DNA of 64,000 nt from Leishmania mexicana MHOM/GT/2001/U1103 (GCF_000234665.1 NC_018325.1:434512-498511); one strand, 5' to 3'; positions 9,118 to 19,442 are shown, counted from the first letter of the stretch. Made by a program: numbers and translations. Notes: generated by a model from the letters alone, not told the origin.

Positions 9118-11007
9118 TCACCCTACAGGGGGCTGTGGGGCCTTCGCCGGCTCCCGCACATGCGCGCTGTCCTCCAGGGCGAGGGTGCCAATGATCATCA
9201 AGACGACCCAAACCTGCAGGAGACCGATGTAGCACATCAGCGCCACACGCCACATCCAACGCGCCTGCGTGAGGACGCGGCCCACCTGCACGGCAAAGCT
9301 GTCAATGGAGGAGACGACTGCGGCAATTGTGCGGCCGGCGATACCGTACTGACGTGCCAGACGCACCATAGCCTGGTTGCGGCGCCGGGCATCGCCGCTG
9401 CTCTCCGGTGTGGTGGGTGCAGTGCCAGCGTACTGTGCCCAAGGAGTGCCAGCAGCCGCACTGTGCCCGCCAAGTCCATTCCCATCAGCGGTGAAGCCTC
9501 GGTGGGCGCGCATGGAGGAAGCCGTGGGAGGCGCCGGGAAGGCAGAGCTGCAACCATTCCCGTCCCCATACATGGCAGATGCGCGGAAGCCAGCTGCCAT
9601 CTCCACCTCCGCATCATTCACGTGCTTCGCGAGCTCGTTGTATCGTGTTTTCATGTCCGTCGCCTCACGCGCCGCGGCGTCGAGGGCGGCCTGCAGGTTG
9701 CTTGCCTGGAGAGTGAGAAGTTGGTGGCGTTGCTTTAGCTCATTCAGCTCTCTCTGCAGTGGCCCCACATCGACAGCGGCGCCCGCTTCGCCGGTGCCCT
9801 GTGCCACTGCTGCGGACGGGGAAGGGCTGCTGCCCCGTCTCAGTAGCTCATCTTTCTGTGTCTGCAGACGACGTAGGGCACTTCGCGTGTCGGCGTGTGC
9901 CGCGACTTCGCCTTCGAGCGATTCGCGGGCGGCGCCCACCTCGAGCTGCAACATGTCGACGCGCACCTGCGCCTGTCGGTGCCTCTCCTGCATGTGCTGC
10001 AGTTCCGCCGTTGCCTTGGCAGCTTCCTGGCGATGACGCTCTACCTCAGCGTTCAGCGATGCGTGATCCGCCTGCAGCAGCTCCAGGCGCTGATGCAGCT
10101 CCCGTGCGTCGTGCGATGCGTCAGTCTGCTGTTGCGGTTTTGTCTCTGACGACCGCCCCGCTGCGGCGTCGCGTGCCTCCTTCAACTCGTGCTGCGCCTC
10201 GTCCAACAGCCGCTGCGAGGTTTCCTTGTAGACCGCGAGTGCCTGCTCAGCCGCACGCTGAGCCGCGCGACTCGCGCGTGTATCCTGCTCCGCCTTCCAC
10301 AAGGCGTCCCGTGCCGCGCTGCACTGAGCGCGATGGGTGGCGGCCTCTTGCTGCCAGCGCATCTTGTCGGCTTCGAGGGCCTTGCACCGCGCCTCGAGTC
10401 GCTCAACCGCGGCTTCCGCTATGCTGGTGCTATGGCTAGCTGCCTCGCCACCGCCGAGCGCAGCAGACGAGACGATGGCCGCATCACCTTGGCTTGAGAC
10501 GAGAGAGTTTCCAGCAAACGGGTCCGCCGCAGTGGTCGCAGCACCTCGCGGCGCCCATCCGGCGGCAGCACCTCTTCTGCCGCCATCGGTCACTGAGTCG
10601 TGCGGGGATGGCCGGAACGAGGGCAGCTTTGTGGGCAGCGACAGTGGCACGTGGCCCGCCGCGTACGCTCCGTCAGATGCAAGATGTGCCGACGAGATCA
10701 TGACCGAGGGCGGGGTCGCCGCAGTCTGGAAGTCATCACTGCTACTACCGGTCACATTGCCGCGGCTGCGCGGGAGCCCCCCGAGGCGGCTCTCATGAAA
10801 AGCCCCGCCGTCGTGGCCCCTTGCAGGGTGCAGCGGTGGCTGAGGATGCTGGTGCAAAGATGTGGTACTGCCCACACCGCTACTGCTGTGCAGTCGCTGC
10901 TGCTGCTGTTCCGCCGCCCGCGCGAGGTCCTCCTCATCGGCGGCATTGGCCAGCTCCTCCGTCTTCTTGTCGATGGCCTCCAGGAAGGCGCCGACGCGGG
11001 TGAACAT
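9118..11007 (-). CDS. Golgin-84/CASP-like tail-anchored coiled-coil protein
   Basis: A 629-aa protein starting at the first in-frame ATG (MFTRVGAFLEAIDKKTEEL). Residues about 190-520 are long heptad coiled coil. A single hydrophobic segment near residues 582-607 (WRVALMCYIGLLQVWVVLMI) lies about 20 residues from the C-terminus. Just before it comes SSIDSFAVQVGRVLTQARW. This arrangement (Ser-Asp-basic helix, then a Leu-rich membrane anchor with LLxxWV, then a short tail) matches the C-terminus of golgin-84/GOLGA5 and CASP, coiled-coil tethers of Golgi cisternae and COPI vesicles. The N-terminus resembles the short amphipathic start of golgin-84. The middle (residues 40-170) is Ser/Gly/His-rich and low in complexity. 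Golgi location follows from the family; which tether it is remains open. Confidence 0.72.
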   Translation of the reverse strand: MFTRVGAFLEAIDKKTEELANAADEEDLARAAEQQQQRLHSSSGVGSTTSLHQHPQPPLHPARGHDGGAFHESRLGGLPRSRGNVTGSSSDDFQTAATPPSVMISSAHLASDGAYAAGHVPLSLPTKLPSFRPSPHDSVTDGGRRGAAAGWAPRGAATTAADPFAGNSLVSSQGDAAIVSSAALGGGEAASHSTSIAEAAVERLEARCKALEADKMRWQQEAATHRAQCSAARDALWKAEQDTRASRAAQRAAEQALAVYKETSQRLLDEAQHELKEARDAAAGRSSETKPQQQTDASHDARELHQRLELLQADHASLNAEVERHRQEAAKATAELQHMQERHRQAQVRVDMLQLEVGAARESLEGEVAAHADTRSALRRLQTQKDELLRRGSSPSPSAAVAQGTGEAGAAVDVGPLQRELNELKQRHQLLTLQASNLQAALDAAAREATDMKTRYNELAKHVNDAEVEMAAGFRASAMYGDGNGCSSAFPAPPTASSMRAHRGFTADGNGLGGHSAAAGTPWAQYAGTAPTTPESSGDARRRNQAMVRLARQYGIAGRTIAAVVSSIDSFAVQVGRVLTQARWMWRVALMCYIGLLQVWVVLMIIGTLALEDSAHVREPAKAPQPPVG

Positions 11008-11551
11008 GACGTGTGTGTGTGGGGGGGGGGAGGGTCGGGCTAGCGAGAGCGCGTTCGCGGGGGGGGGGGGGATGCTACACGAAGAAAGAGGGAGGGAGGA
11101 GGAGGGAGACACGGCTAAAAAGGGAGGCGTACACGCACACCCCCACACATGCACACTCAAGCGAGTTGGCGGTGGTGGAGAGGAGCATGGGGAGGATGGA
11201 GACGCCTTGATGAGCGCTGCACCACGGCACAAAAGTGAAGTGCCCACCTGTGCGGCCGCGCTTGTGGCGGTGCATGGGCGTAAAATGCTGATCCGTGTCC
11301 TCCCTGTCGTCCCCCCCTCGTCGCTGCCCTCTCCCTTCGCCCCCGTGGGGGGGGGTCCCAACGGTGATTGTATCGTTGCCCGCTTCTCTTCGAGCAATGC
11401 CAGTTGCACCTTTCCGAACACCGCAACCCCCTCCCCCACTCCCTCCTCTCACGATACCGGGTTCTTGTCACTGGCTCATCGACGGATCGACAACACTTAG
11501 CGAGTGGGCGGGCGCAGGCGACATACAGTCTGAGGAGACACCGACTGGGCT
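11008..11551. other. Spacer with G-runs upstream of the golgin-like gene
   Basis: About 0.5 kb with long G-runs on the plus strand (11021-11030, 11059-11071, 11346-11354) and purine tracts that become polypyrimidine on the coding strand. It should hold the 5' leader of the golgin-like gene and the 3' UTR of the 312-aa gene. No gene seen. Confidence 0.6.
11075..11076 (-). promoter_or_regulatory. Predicted trans-splice acceptor for the golgin-like mRNA
   Basis: On the coding strand a CT-rich tract (plus-strand purines 11079-11110) is followed by its first AG here, 67 nt before the ATG and with no ATG between. A second AG at 11040-11041, after a poly-C run, is an alternative. Confidence 0.5.
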
Positions 11552-12490
11552 TCACAGGGGGGAGTAACCGAGCTCCATGTACCGTGCGCGCAGCTCTTCC
11601 TCGCTCTCCTCGTCTTCTGCTTGCTGCTGTTCCTCCGCGTCCTCGTCACCTCCGACCAGCAAGCCAAAGCGAAGTCCAGCATCTGCGTCGTCATCGTTGC
11701 CCGGGCCCTCCGCACCATCCTCGCCGTCGTCGTGGGAGGGCTGCTTACCATATCGTCTTGCGTGGATCATCGCTGTCGTCTCCGCGTGCTCATCTGCCAA
11801 CATGTCCGTCTCGTGCAAGGCAAGTCGCTGAGGGGAGGCGCCATCCTGCAAGGCCGCGGCCTCGGCGACAACGTCGGAACGGTGATCGGCCACCATGTCG
11901 GCGACAAGCTGACGGGCGGCAGCGAGGCGCGTGACAGCGTCTGCCTGCGCATCCAAGTCACTTGGCTGCTGAGACTGCGGCGTGGACGTCACAGCCACAT
12001 CGGTCGCTCCTGATGGCGCTCTCGCGGTGTCTGTGTTCAGCAGCTCGTGCAGGAGTTGTGCGTGGATCAGGAGACCTTCGTAAGCTTTCTGAATAGACTC
12101 GATGCAGCGGCCCAGGTCCTCCAGGTTCACGCTCGCCTCGCAGTAGCGCCCACGACAGCCATTTCTCATGTCATGACTGTGCGGCGATGCTGACCCCTCT
12201 TCTTCCGGCGGCTGCATCTGCGCCTCCTTCTGCCTCGCCTTCTGCGCAGCAGCCGCTCCGCCACCTTCGCGCCCGCCGCTGGAGCTCAGGTGCACCTCGA
12301 CACCGCCAAAGTGGCCAAGCCGCTCGCCCACGGCAATACGCACTGCCTCTTTAATGATGTCTTGCTCTATCATCGGGTCCCCCAAGTCTGCAAGCAGGCT
12401 CAGGTTGAGCGGAATGTCCAGCGAGCCCTTTACTTCGACATGCACGCATGTCGTGGCAGCGATACGGCCGCCTCCGTGGATGGCGTTCAT
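11552..12490 (-). CDS. Hypothetical acidic protein
   Basis: A 312-aa protein beginning MNAIHGGGRIAATTCVHVEV at the first in-frame ATG. Residues about 10-65 look like a compact alternating strand/helix unit (VEVKGSLDIPLNLSLL ... VRIAVGERLGHFGGVEVHL). A low-complexity Gln/Glu/Ala insert follows, then helical segments around 115-150 (YCEASVNLEDLGRCIESI) and 180-205. The last ~60 residues are strongly acidic and end EEELRARYMELGYSPL. No signal peptide, membrane segment or named motif is visible and I do not recognise the family. A good splice acceptor 45 nt upstream supports the start. Confidence 0.75.
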   Translation of the reverse strand: MNAIHGGGRIAATTCVHVEVKGSLDIPLNLSLLADLGDPMIEQDIIKEAVRIAVGERLGHFGGVEVHLSSSGGREGGGAAAAQKARQKEAQMQPPEEEGSASPHSHDMRNGCRGRYCEASVNLEDLGRCIESIQKAYEGLLIHAQLLHELLNTDTARAPSGATDVAVTSTPQSQQPSDLDAQADAVTRLAAARQLVADMVADHRSDVVAEAAALQDGASPQRLALHETDMLADEHAETTAMIHARRYGKQPSHDDGEDGAEGPGNDDDADAGLRFGLLVGGDEDAEEQQQAEDEESEEELRARYMELGYSPL

Positions 12491-13518
12491 TGTCTGCCAC
12501 AAGTGCCTAGCTGGTGACGCACAAGTGTGGGCGGGCTCCCGAGAAGAAGAACGTAACCACGAAGAGGCGGAGGAGATGTGTGTGTGTGAGAGGGGGGGGA
12601 GCAACGAGCTGCGCAGCACAACGAGCAGCCCGACTGCTGATGTTGCTGTGGTGTGATAGCTGCGCTACGGTTGTCAAGTGATGAGCGGGTGTGGGCCACA
12701 CGAGGGCGTGGCGCTGAACAGACAGGAGAAAGGGTGGAGAAGACGCCGTCGGTGCTTGAGCGTGTGTGAGGGTGCCCGATGCGGAGCGTGGGTGCCTGTA
12801 TGCATGCACGGGTACGTGTGCGTGCTTCTGTCGGTGCTCAAGTGCCTGCTCGTTGATGTTTGCTCGTGTCGGGGGGGGTCGTGGTGGTGGTGGTGGTGGT
12901 GTATGTGCTCGTGCAACCATCCGCCCAGCAGGCGTAGCGGGAAAACAGAAACGGGAGGGGAGAGAGAGGGTGTCGACGGTAGGGAAAGGAAAGATGCACA
13001 CCGCCACAACGACAAAGGGGCGAGTGGGTGGGGTGGGGGGGGGCGCTCATCGTGACATGTGTCGCTACCCCATACCCATACGTCCGCGGTGTCATGGAAA
13101 GCGCGCCCTCCCACGAGACAAAAGGAAGATGCCGCAGAGCCGTCCCTGTCGTCCGCAGCCTCGGAAAGGACGAGAAGAGGGGACATTCGACTGGTGACGC
13201 TGTTTCTTTTTCGGCACTGCGCTCTCTATTTCCGCGTGAACGCGCGTGCGTATTCGGAGGGGTGGGAAGTCCGTCTATGTTTACGTGCGCGCATGCCGAG
13301 AGATGCATGCGGCAGTTCCCCGCCGCTCCTGTATGGAGCGGGAGAAGCGTGTGTGTATGTGTGTGTGTGTGTGCGTGCGGGATCTTTTTCATGGCACATG
13401 CGGCCGGATGAGCGCGTTGTGTTGCGTGCATGTTTGCAATGCCTGGGGGCAGCGTTGCCGTTGGACCTCCTCTTTGCCTCCCTCCCCCTCCTCTCGCACC
13501 CGCACAAGTGTAGGAGCA
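12491..13518. other. Spacer upstream of the 312-aa gene
   Basis: About 1.0 kb. It contains a GGT/GTG run near 12879-12900, several G-runs (12590-12598, 12871-12877, 13033-13042) and TG repeats at 13348-13374. Open frames here are Arg/His/Thr/Ser-rich translations of simple repeats and are not credible genes. Confidence 0.6.
12536..12537 (-). promoter_or_regulatory. Predicted trans-splice acceptor for the 312-aa gene
   Basis: The coding strand reads CTCCGCCTCTTCG, then TTCTTCTTCTCGGGAG. The first AG after this tract lies here, with a 45-nt leader free of ATG before the start at 12490. Confidence 0.55.
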
Positions 13519-16500
13519 TCACAGTGTGTCCATCACGCGTGTGCCGTGGACGCAGAAGAGCTGCCCGTACTCTTTCTCATGCTGCGTGATGTCGCGGCGG
13601 AGCTGCTCTGTCAGCCGCTGCAACTCCAGCTGCAGCTGCTCAAGTTGCTTGCCCTCCGACTTGCCTCGCGTCTTGGTCGGCGGCGAAACGGCCGCAGATG
13701 CAGCAGCGCTCTTCCCACCATCAGTACGCACGCCAGAGAAGGATGGTGAAGGGACGGAGACGGAGACGTGAACGGCGTCATCGTTACCGTCATCGCCGTG
13801 CTCGGCGCTCAAGCGCCTCAGCTTGGCATCAGGCGTGCTGTTGATGGGGAGTGCGACCAAGGGTCGTACATTGGCCAAGGCGCGCAATTGCCGCTGCACG
13901 TACTCGCGACGTGTCAGAGCCTCTAGGAGAGGCAGCTGCGCCTCCAACCGTCGCTGCTCCCTCATCAGCGCGCCTTGCAACTCCGCCGCGGGTACCTCTT
14001 GCGCAAGCGAGTCTGCGTAGCTGAGGAAGGCGCGCTGGTCGTCAGAGGGAACCTCCAGCACGTCCCACAGCTGCCGAAGACGCTGCTTCGACCGTTGGAC
14101 CAAATTTGCCCACGGCTCCTGCTCGTGGTTGTGGTGATGCGCTGGCGGAAGTTCAACAGGGGCAGCTGGAGAGATGAGCAGAGGACTTCCCTGCGAGGTC
14201 GCCGAGCACGGAGCAGCGGGAGTCGAGAGGGTCACGGTTGCAGCGCCACTACTGCACTTTCTGTCGAGCGGCGTTCGGGACTCCGGAGCCGTGACAAGAA
14301 TGGGTGTGCCCGGTGTGGGAAAGGAATGTGCGGAGGTGCTCGGCTTCTTCTGCGGCTGAGCTTTGGGTGGTTGACGGTGAGCGTGCTGACACTGCAGCAT
14401 CTTGGCTGCAAAGCGCTGTTCCTCCTCTTCAAGGCAACGACGCGCAAGCTCTTCCCGCTCCACCTGCATATCGTGCCTAATCTGCTCCAGTAACCCGCGG
14501 TACTGCTCGTCCAGCGCGCGATAGGCCGCTGCTTGCTGCTGCTCCCACGCAACACGGAGCTCGGCCGCGTCGGCCGCGGCCGCGTTCGCGCGTTCGTCTG
14601 CGGCGCGTCGGTCGCGGCGCTCATCCTCTAGGAGTTTCTGCCAGCTTTCCTGGTGGGCCTCCCACGTGGACTGCAGAGCCGCTTCGGCGGCCTCGTGGTC
14701 TTTGCGGAGTTTGCATGCTTGCTCCTTTAGATCCACCTCATGGCGAGCCCGCAGTCGTGCCAGCTCCTCCTGCTGGCGCTGCTGCTGCGCCCCAAGGGCT
14801 CTCTCGTGGGCGAGGAGCAGCTCGGCGAGTTGCTTCTGCTGCTGCTCCATGAAGCGGGCTACCTTTTCGTCCGCACCAGCTTGAATGCGGTCCGCCTCGG
14901 CTTGCACGCGCGCGTACAAGGAGGCTTGTAGCTCGGCGTAGCCCCGATTTCGCTCCTCGATAGCGTTGCGCAGGCCCGCAATGCTCTCCTCGTACTCGGC
15001 GCGCAGCGTCGCTTCCTGCTCGTCTCGAACCCGCTGTTCCAGCAGGTACGACCCCGCTTCCATGCTGCCTAGTTGTCTCGCCTGCGCGTCGCAGCGCTGC
15101 TGCAGCTTCGCAATCTGCTGCTCATACAGGCGACGCATATCCCGCATCCGCGCAGATGCGGCGTTCTCATACGCCTCGCGCGCCGCGTCCGCTTGCTGCT
15201 GGAGGCGCGTGATGCCATCCTGCGCCACCGAGCGTTCTGCTGCAAGTGCCGCCGCGTGCTGGGAGCGCTGAGCAGCTAACTGCCGCTCGAGGGTCTCCCT
15301 TACCTCTCGCACATGAGCCTCGTGTTCCCGTTCGCGTGCGTCGCGGTCCTTCTCAAACTGCGTGGCCTGCTGCTGAGCCAGCTCGGCGGACGATGCCCTC
15401 ACCTGCGCGATGGCCTCTTCCTGACGGTGACGCTGCTCCGCCAGGAGTGCAGACATCTTTGCTTGCTCTTGCTTCAGGGTTGCAAGGTAGCTCGAGCGCA
15501 CTTCCTCCTCCAGCTGCGCACGAGTGGCCTCCGTGATGGCAAAGTGCTCCGCGACGCGTGCAGCCGCAGCTTCCAAGCTGGCGCCTCGTTTCGCTGCGTG
15601 CTGCTGCTGAGCGGTGTCCCACTGGGCTCTCTCCACCGCCAGCACTTCCTGCAACTTGGCAGCGGCCGCCTCGCTGTAGGCGTCGAGCGAAGCAGTGCGT
15701 GCAGCCGCCCAGGCTGCCTCGCGCGCGCGCATGGCCTCTGCCTCCTGAGAGAGATGGCGTTGCTGCGCATCTTGCAACGCGGCCATCTGGACTGCGTGGT
15801 GCTCGTCATGCAGACGCATCTCCTCGCGGTGGAGCTGCTGCACACACGCCATCTCTTGCATCCGCAAGTCTTGCCACGTGGTGAAGCGCTGCAGCAGCTC
15901 AGCTTCGAGCAGTCGTATCCAGCCCTTTTCGGCGGCGGCGAGCTGCTCCGCCAGCCGCATCTCCATTTCACCTCGCATGACCCTCCGTATGTCATGCTCC
16001 ATCACGGCCTGCTGCTGCGCGAGCTTGGCGTGCTCGCTGCGCAAGATGGCCTCTTGTTCTTTCAGCTCTGCGAGCTGCTTCGCGTGCTGAGCAGCGACGT
16101 GTGCCGTCAGTTCCTGCAGTGAGGCTGCCTTGTCCTCCGCACGGCGACGCTGCCACTCTGCTTCGGCAATTTCGAGCTGCTTCTCGCGCACCGCCAGTGC
16201 ATCCTCGCCGGCACGCACGCGCCTCTCCGCTTCTGCTTCCACCTGGCGTTGCGCCGCAGCGTGCTGCCGCTCGAGACGCTCCAGCGCACGCTGCGAGGCC
16301 TCTTTCTCCCTCATGATGACGTCTTGCAGCTCTTCTTGGTGGGCCCTGCGCTCGGCTACACAGTTCTCCTCCAGCGCTTGGTCGCGCCGCTGCACCTCCT
16401 CGAGGAGTGCCGCCCGCAGCGCACGGTGCTGCTGCTCCATCACTTTACAGTGGGCTCGCTGCTGCTGACGGGACTCCTCGAGCCGAGCTGACCATAGTGC

Positions 16501-18792
16501 TACCGCTTCCTCTACGGCTTGCTGCACTCGAGTCGCGTGCTCCGTCCGAGCCTCGTGCAGCTCCTTCTCCAGCTCCGTCACGCGTTTCACCGCGGTCGTC
16601 GCGGTTGCGAAGCCGGCAGCAGAGCCGTCACTGCCGTTGCAGGCCGTCTTAAGCTTCTCCTTGTACTGTTGCAGTACCGCATCGTAGGCCGCCTCGAGGC
16701 TGTTTAGCTGCGACGTGTAGCGCGTTTCTTCGGCCTGACGCGCGTCCTGCAAGGCTGCCTCGTGCGCAAGTTCCTCACGACGCAGCTGGTCCTTCAGCTG
16801 CTGAACTTGCACCGAGAGACCCTCCTTTTCCCTTTCTAATCTCTGCACCGTCGCCTGGGCACTCCGGAGGGCGTCGTCGACGGCGGCAGTCTGTTGCTCC
16901 TGCTGGCGCGTCAGATGGTCCTCCCATGCTGCGTGCTCTCTTTCATGCTCCTCCTTTAGCTTGGCCTCCTTGGCAGCACTGGAGCTGCGCACCTTCTCCA
17001 GGGCTTCCTCGTGCAGACGCATCAGCCGCAGCACAGCGGTACGGTGCGCCTCCTGCTCCGCCGCCCACCGAGCCTGCCACCGCGAGTCCACCGATTCCTC
17101 GGCGAAGTGCAGCTGCTGCGCGACGGCTTCCGCCACTTGCAACGTGCATTGCTCTGACTGACGCACTGCCTCCTGCTTCTCTGCTGACACGCGGTTCACC
17201 TCCTTGTGTAAGGCGTGTATGACGCTTGCGTAGTCGTGCTGCAGGCGCTGCACGTACTCCGCCGTCTCTTCCGTGGACGCAACGTACTCGTTGGCCAGGC
17301 TTTCATACGCCACAAGGTACTCCTGACCCACCTGTGCTTGCCGGCGTGTATGCTCCTGCAGCAGCTGCTCCCGCAGCGCCGTGATGTCGCGCATTGCAAT
17401 GTGCAGTGTCTCCAGCTGGCGACGACTCGCTTCACGGGCAGCCGCCTCGCCGGTGGCGATCATGCGGGCGTGCTCGTCCTTCAAGAAACTTCGCCACTGC
17501 TCCTCTCGGTGTGCCGCTTGCTCATCCATCAGTCGCTGCCGCTCCGCCATGTCTTGCTCGAGTACACGGCGGTACTCCTCCTTGAAGGACTCAACTTGCT
17601 CCTGGACGGCAGCCGCGATGGCCGCGTGCTGTGCACGCTCCGTCTCCACTGTAGACTTGGCCACCGACGCGAGGTGCCGCTGGAGGCTCTTTGCCAGTGC
17701 CTGCTGCTGCTCTGAAAGCGTCGTGTGTAGGCGGGAAAGGAGAGCATCTTCACACGCGGCGCGAGTCTGCTCGAGACTCTCGGCACTTCGCTTCCACTCG
17801 GTCGTGACGCGCTGCAGAACGTCTTCCAGGTGCTCTCGGCTGGCGGTGTCGCGGAATCGAATGAGTGACTCGTAGTCGATCAAGAGCTGCGCCGTCCGCT
17901 CCGTGATGTCGTCGTCTGACTGCCGCCTCTGCGCCTCTTCGCGCAGCTGCCGAGTGCGCTGCTGCAGGTGCGCCTGCTTCTCAAAACTGTAGAGGCGTTG
18001 GATCTCTGCCAGCTTCTGCCGGGTGCGCTGAAGCTCGTCGGCCAGGCCGCTGGACGACGTGGGATGACGCTCGTCGTCCGCTGCAGCTTCTGGTGACGGC
18101 GAGGGTTTTCTGTGCGGCCCAGCACTTGCACCTGCTCGCGTGCCAGACGGCGGCAGAGCCACGGACGTGACACCTGGGCCCGGGTGCCGCGCGGCTGCTG
18201 TGCGACCGTGCAACAGCGCCCGCGGCTGCGTAGGATCGACGTCTGAGGTAGGGGTTATGGGCACCTCTGGGCGTAGTGGTGGCGCAGCCGTGGCGATACT
18301 GTCCGGCGGCGAAGCGGAGCGCATCTGAGAAGCGCTGCTTTCCCACTCGCCTTCACTAGAGAAGGCGGCAGTGTTGCGGATCTTGCCGGGGTACGGCCGC
18401 GCCGCTTGCCCTTGGCGGTTGTGTGGGTCCTTCTTGCCATCACGGTGACGCTCGACAGGTGTCTCCGACACGCTGTGATCGCGGCTGTGCGACCGCGCCA
18501 CGGAGGCAGAGAGGCGCTCCTTTGCCAGCATGATGTTTGCGAGCACGTTCGGCGGCGCTGACTGCCGAGGCCCACGCACAAGCGGCGGCGGCGGTTGCTG
18601 CTGCTGGTGCGGTTCCAGCTGTGTATGCGCCCGGTAAAACTCATGCAGTGCCTCTGATAGCGTTGATGGCATGCTTGTCTGCTGCTGCTGCTGCTGCGAC
18701 GACGACTTCACGGGCACCACTGCATGGCCTACCGAGTCTTGTGGCTGCTGCTGCTGCAGAGGCTGCAGTGCCGTGATGCCTTGGCGCAACAT
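13519..18792 (-). CDS. Giant coiled-coil protein with an ASE1/PRC1-like LWDxLxxP motif
   Basis: A 1757-aa protein starting at an ATG. The first ~240 residues are low in complexity, with Gln runs (SSSQQQQQQTS and QPLQQQQPQ) and Pro/Ser-rich stretches. From about residue 245 to 1480 it is almost continuous heptad coiled coil rich in Glu, Gln, Ala and Arg. Residues about 1480-1555 are a Ser/Thr/Pro-rich break. Near 1565-1640 comes a distinct helical segment with RLRQLWDVLEVPSDDQRAF, which resembles the LWDxLxIPxxxRxxF signature of ASE1/PRC1/MAP65 microtubule bundlers. The protein ends in another coiled coil (KQLEQLQLELQRLTEQLR) and QLFCVHGTRVMDTL. It is probably a cytoskeletal or basal-body filament component. 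The ASE1 resemblance is one motif only and may be convergence. Confidence 0.87.
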   Translation of the reverse strand: MLRQGITALQPLQQQQPQDSVGHAVVPVKSSSQQQQQQTSMPSTLSEALHEFYRAHTQLEPHQQQQPPPPLVRGPRQSAPPNVLANIMLAKERLSASVARSHSRDHSVSETPVERHRDGKKDPHNRQGQAARPYPGKIRNTAAFSSEGEWESSASQMRSASPPDSIATAAPPLRPEVPITPTSDVDPTQPRALLHGRTAAARHPGPGVTSVALPPSGTRAGASAGPHRKPSPSPEAAADDERHPTSSSGLADELQRTRQKLAEIQRLYSFEKQAHLQQRTRQLREEAQRRQSDDDITERTAQLLIDYESLIRFRDTASREHLEDVLQRVTTEWKRSAESLEQTRAACEDALLSRLHTTLSEQQQALAKSLQRHLASVAKSTVETERAQHAAIAAAVQEQVESFKEEYRRVLEQDMAERQRLMDEQAAHREEQWRSFLKDEHARMIATGEAAAREASRRQLETLHIAMRDITALREQLLQEHTRRQAQVGQEYLVAYESLANEYVASTEETAEYVQRLQHDYASVIHALHKEVNRVSAEKQEAVRQSEQCTLQVAEAVAQQLHFAEESVDSRWQARWAAEQEAHRTAVLRLMRLHEEALEKVRSSSAAKEAKLKEEHEREHAAWEDHLTRQQEQQTAAVDDALRSAQATVQRLEREKEGLSVQVQQLKDQLRREELAHEAALQDARQAEETRYTSQLNSLEAAYDAVLQQYKEKLKTACNGSDGSAAGFATATTAVKRVTELEKELHEARTEHATRVQQAVEEAVALWSARLEESRQQQRAHCKVMEQQHRALRAALLEEVQRRDQALEENCVAERRAHQEELQDVIMREKEASQRALERLERQHAAAQRQVEAEAERRVRAGEDALAVREKQLEIAEAEWQRRRAEDKAASLQELTAHVAAQHAKQLAELKEQEAILRSEHAKLAQQQAVMEHDIRRVMRGEMEMRLAEQLAAAEKGWIRLLEAELLQRFTTWQDLRMQEMACVQQLHREEMRLHDEHHAVQMAALQDAQQRHLSQEAEAMRAREAAWAAARTASLDAYSEAAAAKLQEVLAVERAQWDTAQQQHAAKRGASLEAAAARVAEHFAITEATRAQLEEEVRSSYLATLKQEQAKMSALLAEQRHRQEEAIAQVRASSAELAQQQATQFEKDRDAREREHEAHVREVRETLERQLAAQRSQHAAALAAERSVAQDGITRLQQQADAAREAYENAASARMRDMRRLYEQQIAKLQQRCDAQARQLGSMEAGSYLLEQRVRDEQEATLRAEYEESIAGLRNAIEERNRGYAELQASLYARVQAEADRIQAGADEKVARFMEQQQKQLAELLLAHERALGAQQQRQQEELARLRARHEVDLKEQACKLRKDHEAAEAALQSTWEAHQESWQKLLEDERRDRRAADERANAAAADAAELRVAWEQQQAAAYRALDEQYRGLLEQIRHDMQVEREELARRCLEEEEQRFAAKMLQCQHAHRQPPKAQPQKKPSTSAHSFPTPGTPILVTAPESRTPLDRKCSSGAATVTLSTPAAPCSATSQGSPLLISPAAPVELPPAHHHNHEQEPWANLVQRSKQRLRQLWDVLEVPSDDQRAFLSYADSLAQEVPAAELQGALMREQRRLEAQLPLLEALTRREYVQRQLRALANVRPLVALPINSTPDAKLRRLSAEHGDDGNDDAVHVSVSVPSPSFSGVRTDGGKSAAASAAVSPPTKTRGKSEGKQLEQLQLELQRLTEQLRRDITQHEKEYGQLFCVHGTRVMDTL

Positions 18793-18894
18793 TTCACACG
18801 CCCGCTACGGCTTCGTTTTCTTTTCAAAGCGTGTTCTATGATGGGGATGTGCGTGTATGCGGGTGTAGGCGAATGCGTGTGCGTCTGTGGATGC

Positions 18895-18896
18895 CT
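18895..18896 (-). promoter_or_regulatory. Possible trans-splice acceptor for the 1757-aa gene
   Basis: On the coding strand a moderately pyrimidine-rich stretch (GCGTTGCCCTGCGTTCTTCC) leads to AG here, 102 nt before the ATG with no ATG between. The tract is weaker than at neighbouring genes. Confidence 0.35.
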
Positions 18897-19442
18897 GATA
18901 ATGATGGAAGAACGCAGGGCAACGCTTACCCCCTCCATGCGACCTGTCATGGGCTTCCAATACGATGAGGGGGGGGGAGGGGAGGGGAGAGAGCGATGCT
19001 AGCGGGCAACAACGTGACCACACAAAGAAGAGGAGACGTGACGAAAGGCGGCTCGAATAAACATGCATACACCACAACCCCCCAACTCACACCGTGGTAC
19101 AGCGTGACGGGGCCTTCTAGGCGTGAGGCGGTGCCGGTTCTCCCGCACCCCGCTGCGACTCTTTATACCTTTTTTCTTTTGTTTTCTTCCTCTGCCCCCC
19201 CCCCCCTCCCCCAGTATCGCCTCCCTGCGAGCAGCACTCGTGTGTGCTGAGGGTGGACGGTGGCGGCAGCGAGGGCGGAGAAAGGTCGGTGTGGCGGGGG
19301 CAAGGTGTGTGCCACTCCACCTGCGTCAGAGTGCGCTTGTCTGCTGCTTGCTCTCATGTTATGGTGGTTCTGCTTTCGATGGCCTTCTTGTGCTTGCTTC
19401 TGTTGCGAGAAGAGAGGGGGGGGGAGAGACGGGTATCAAGCC

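Noticed and set aside
11008..11439. 144-codon N-terminal extension of the golgin-like protein
   Set aside because: It begins at GTG, is Ser/Pro-rich, and contains the predicted splice acceptor. The first ATG is 11007.
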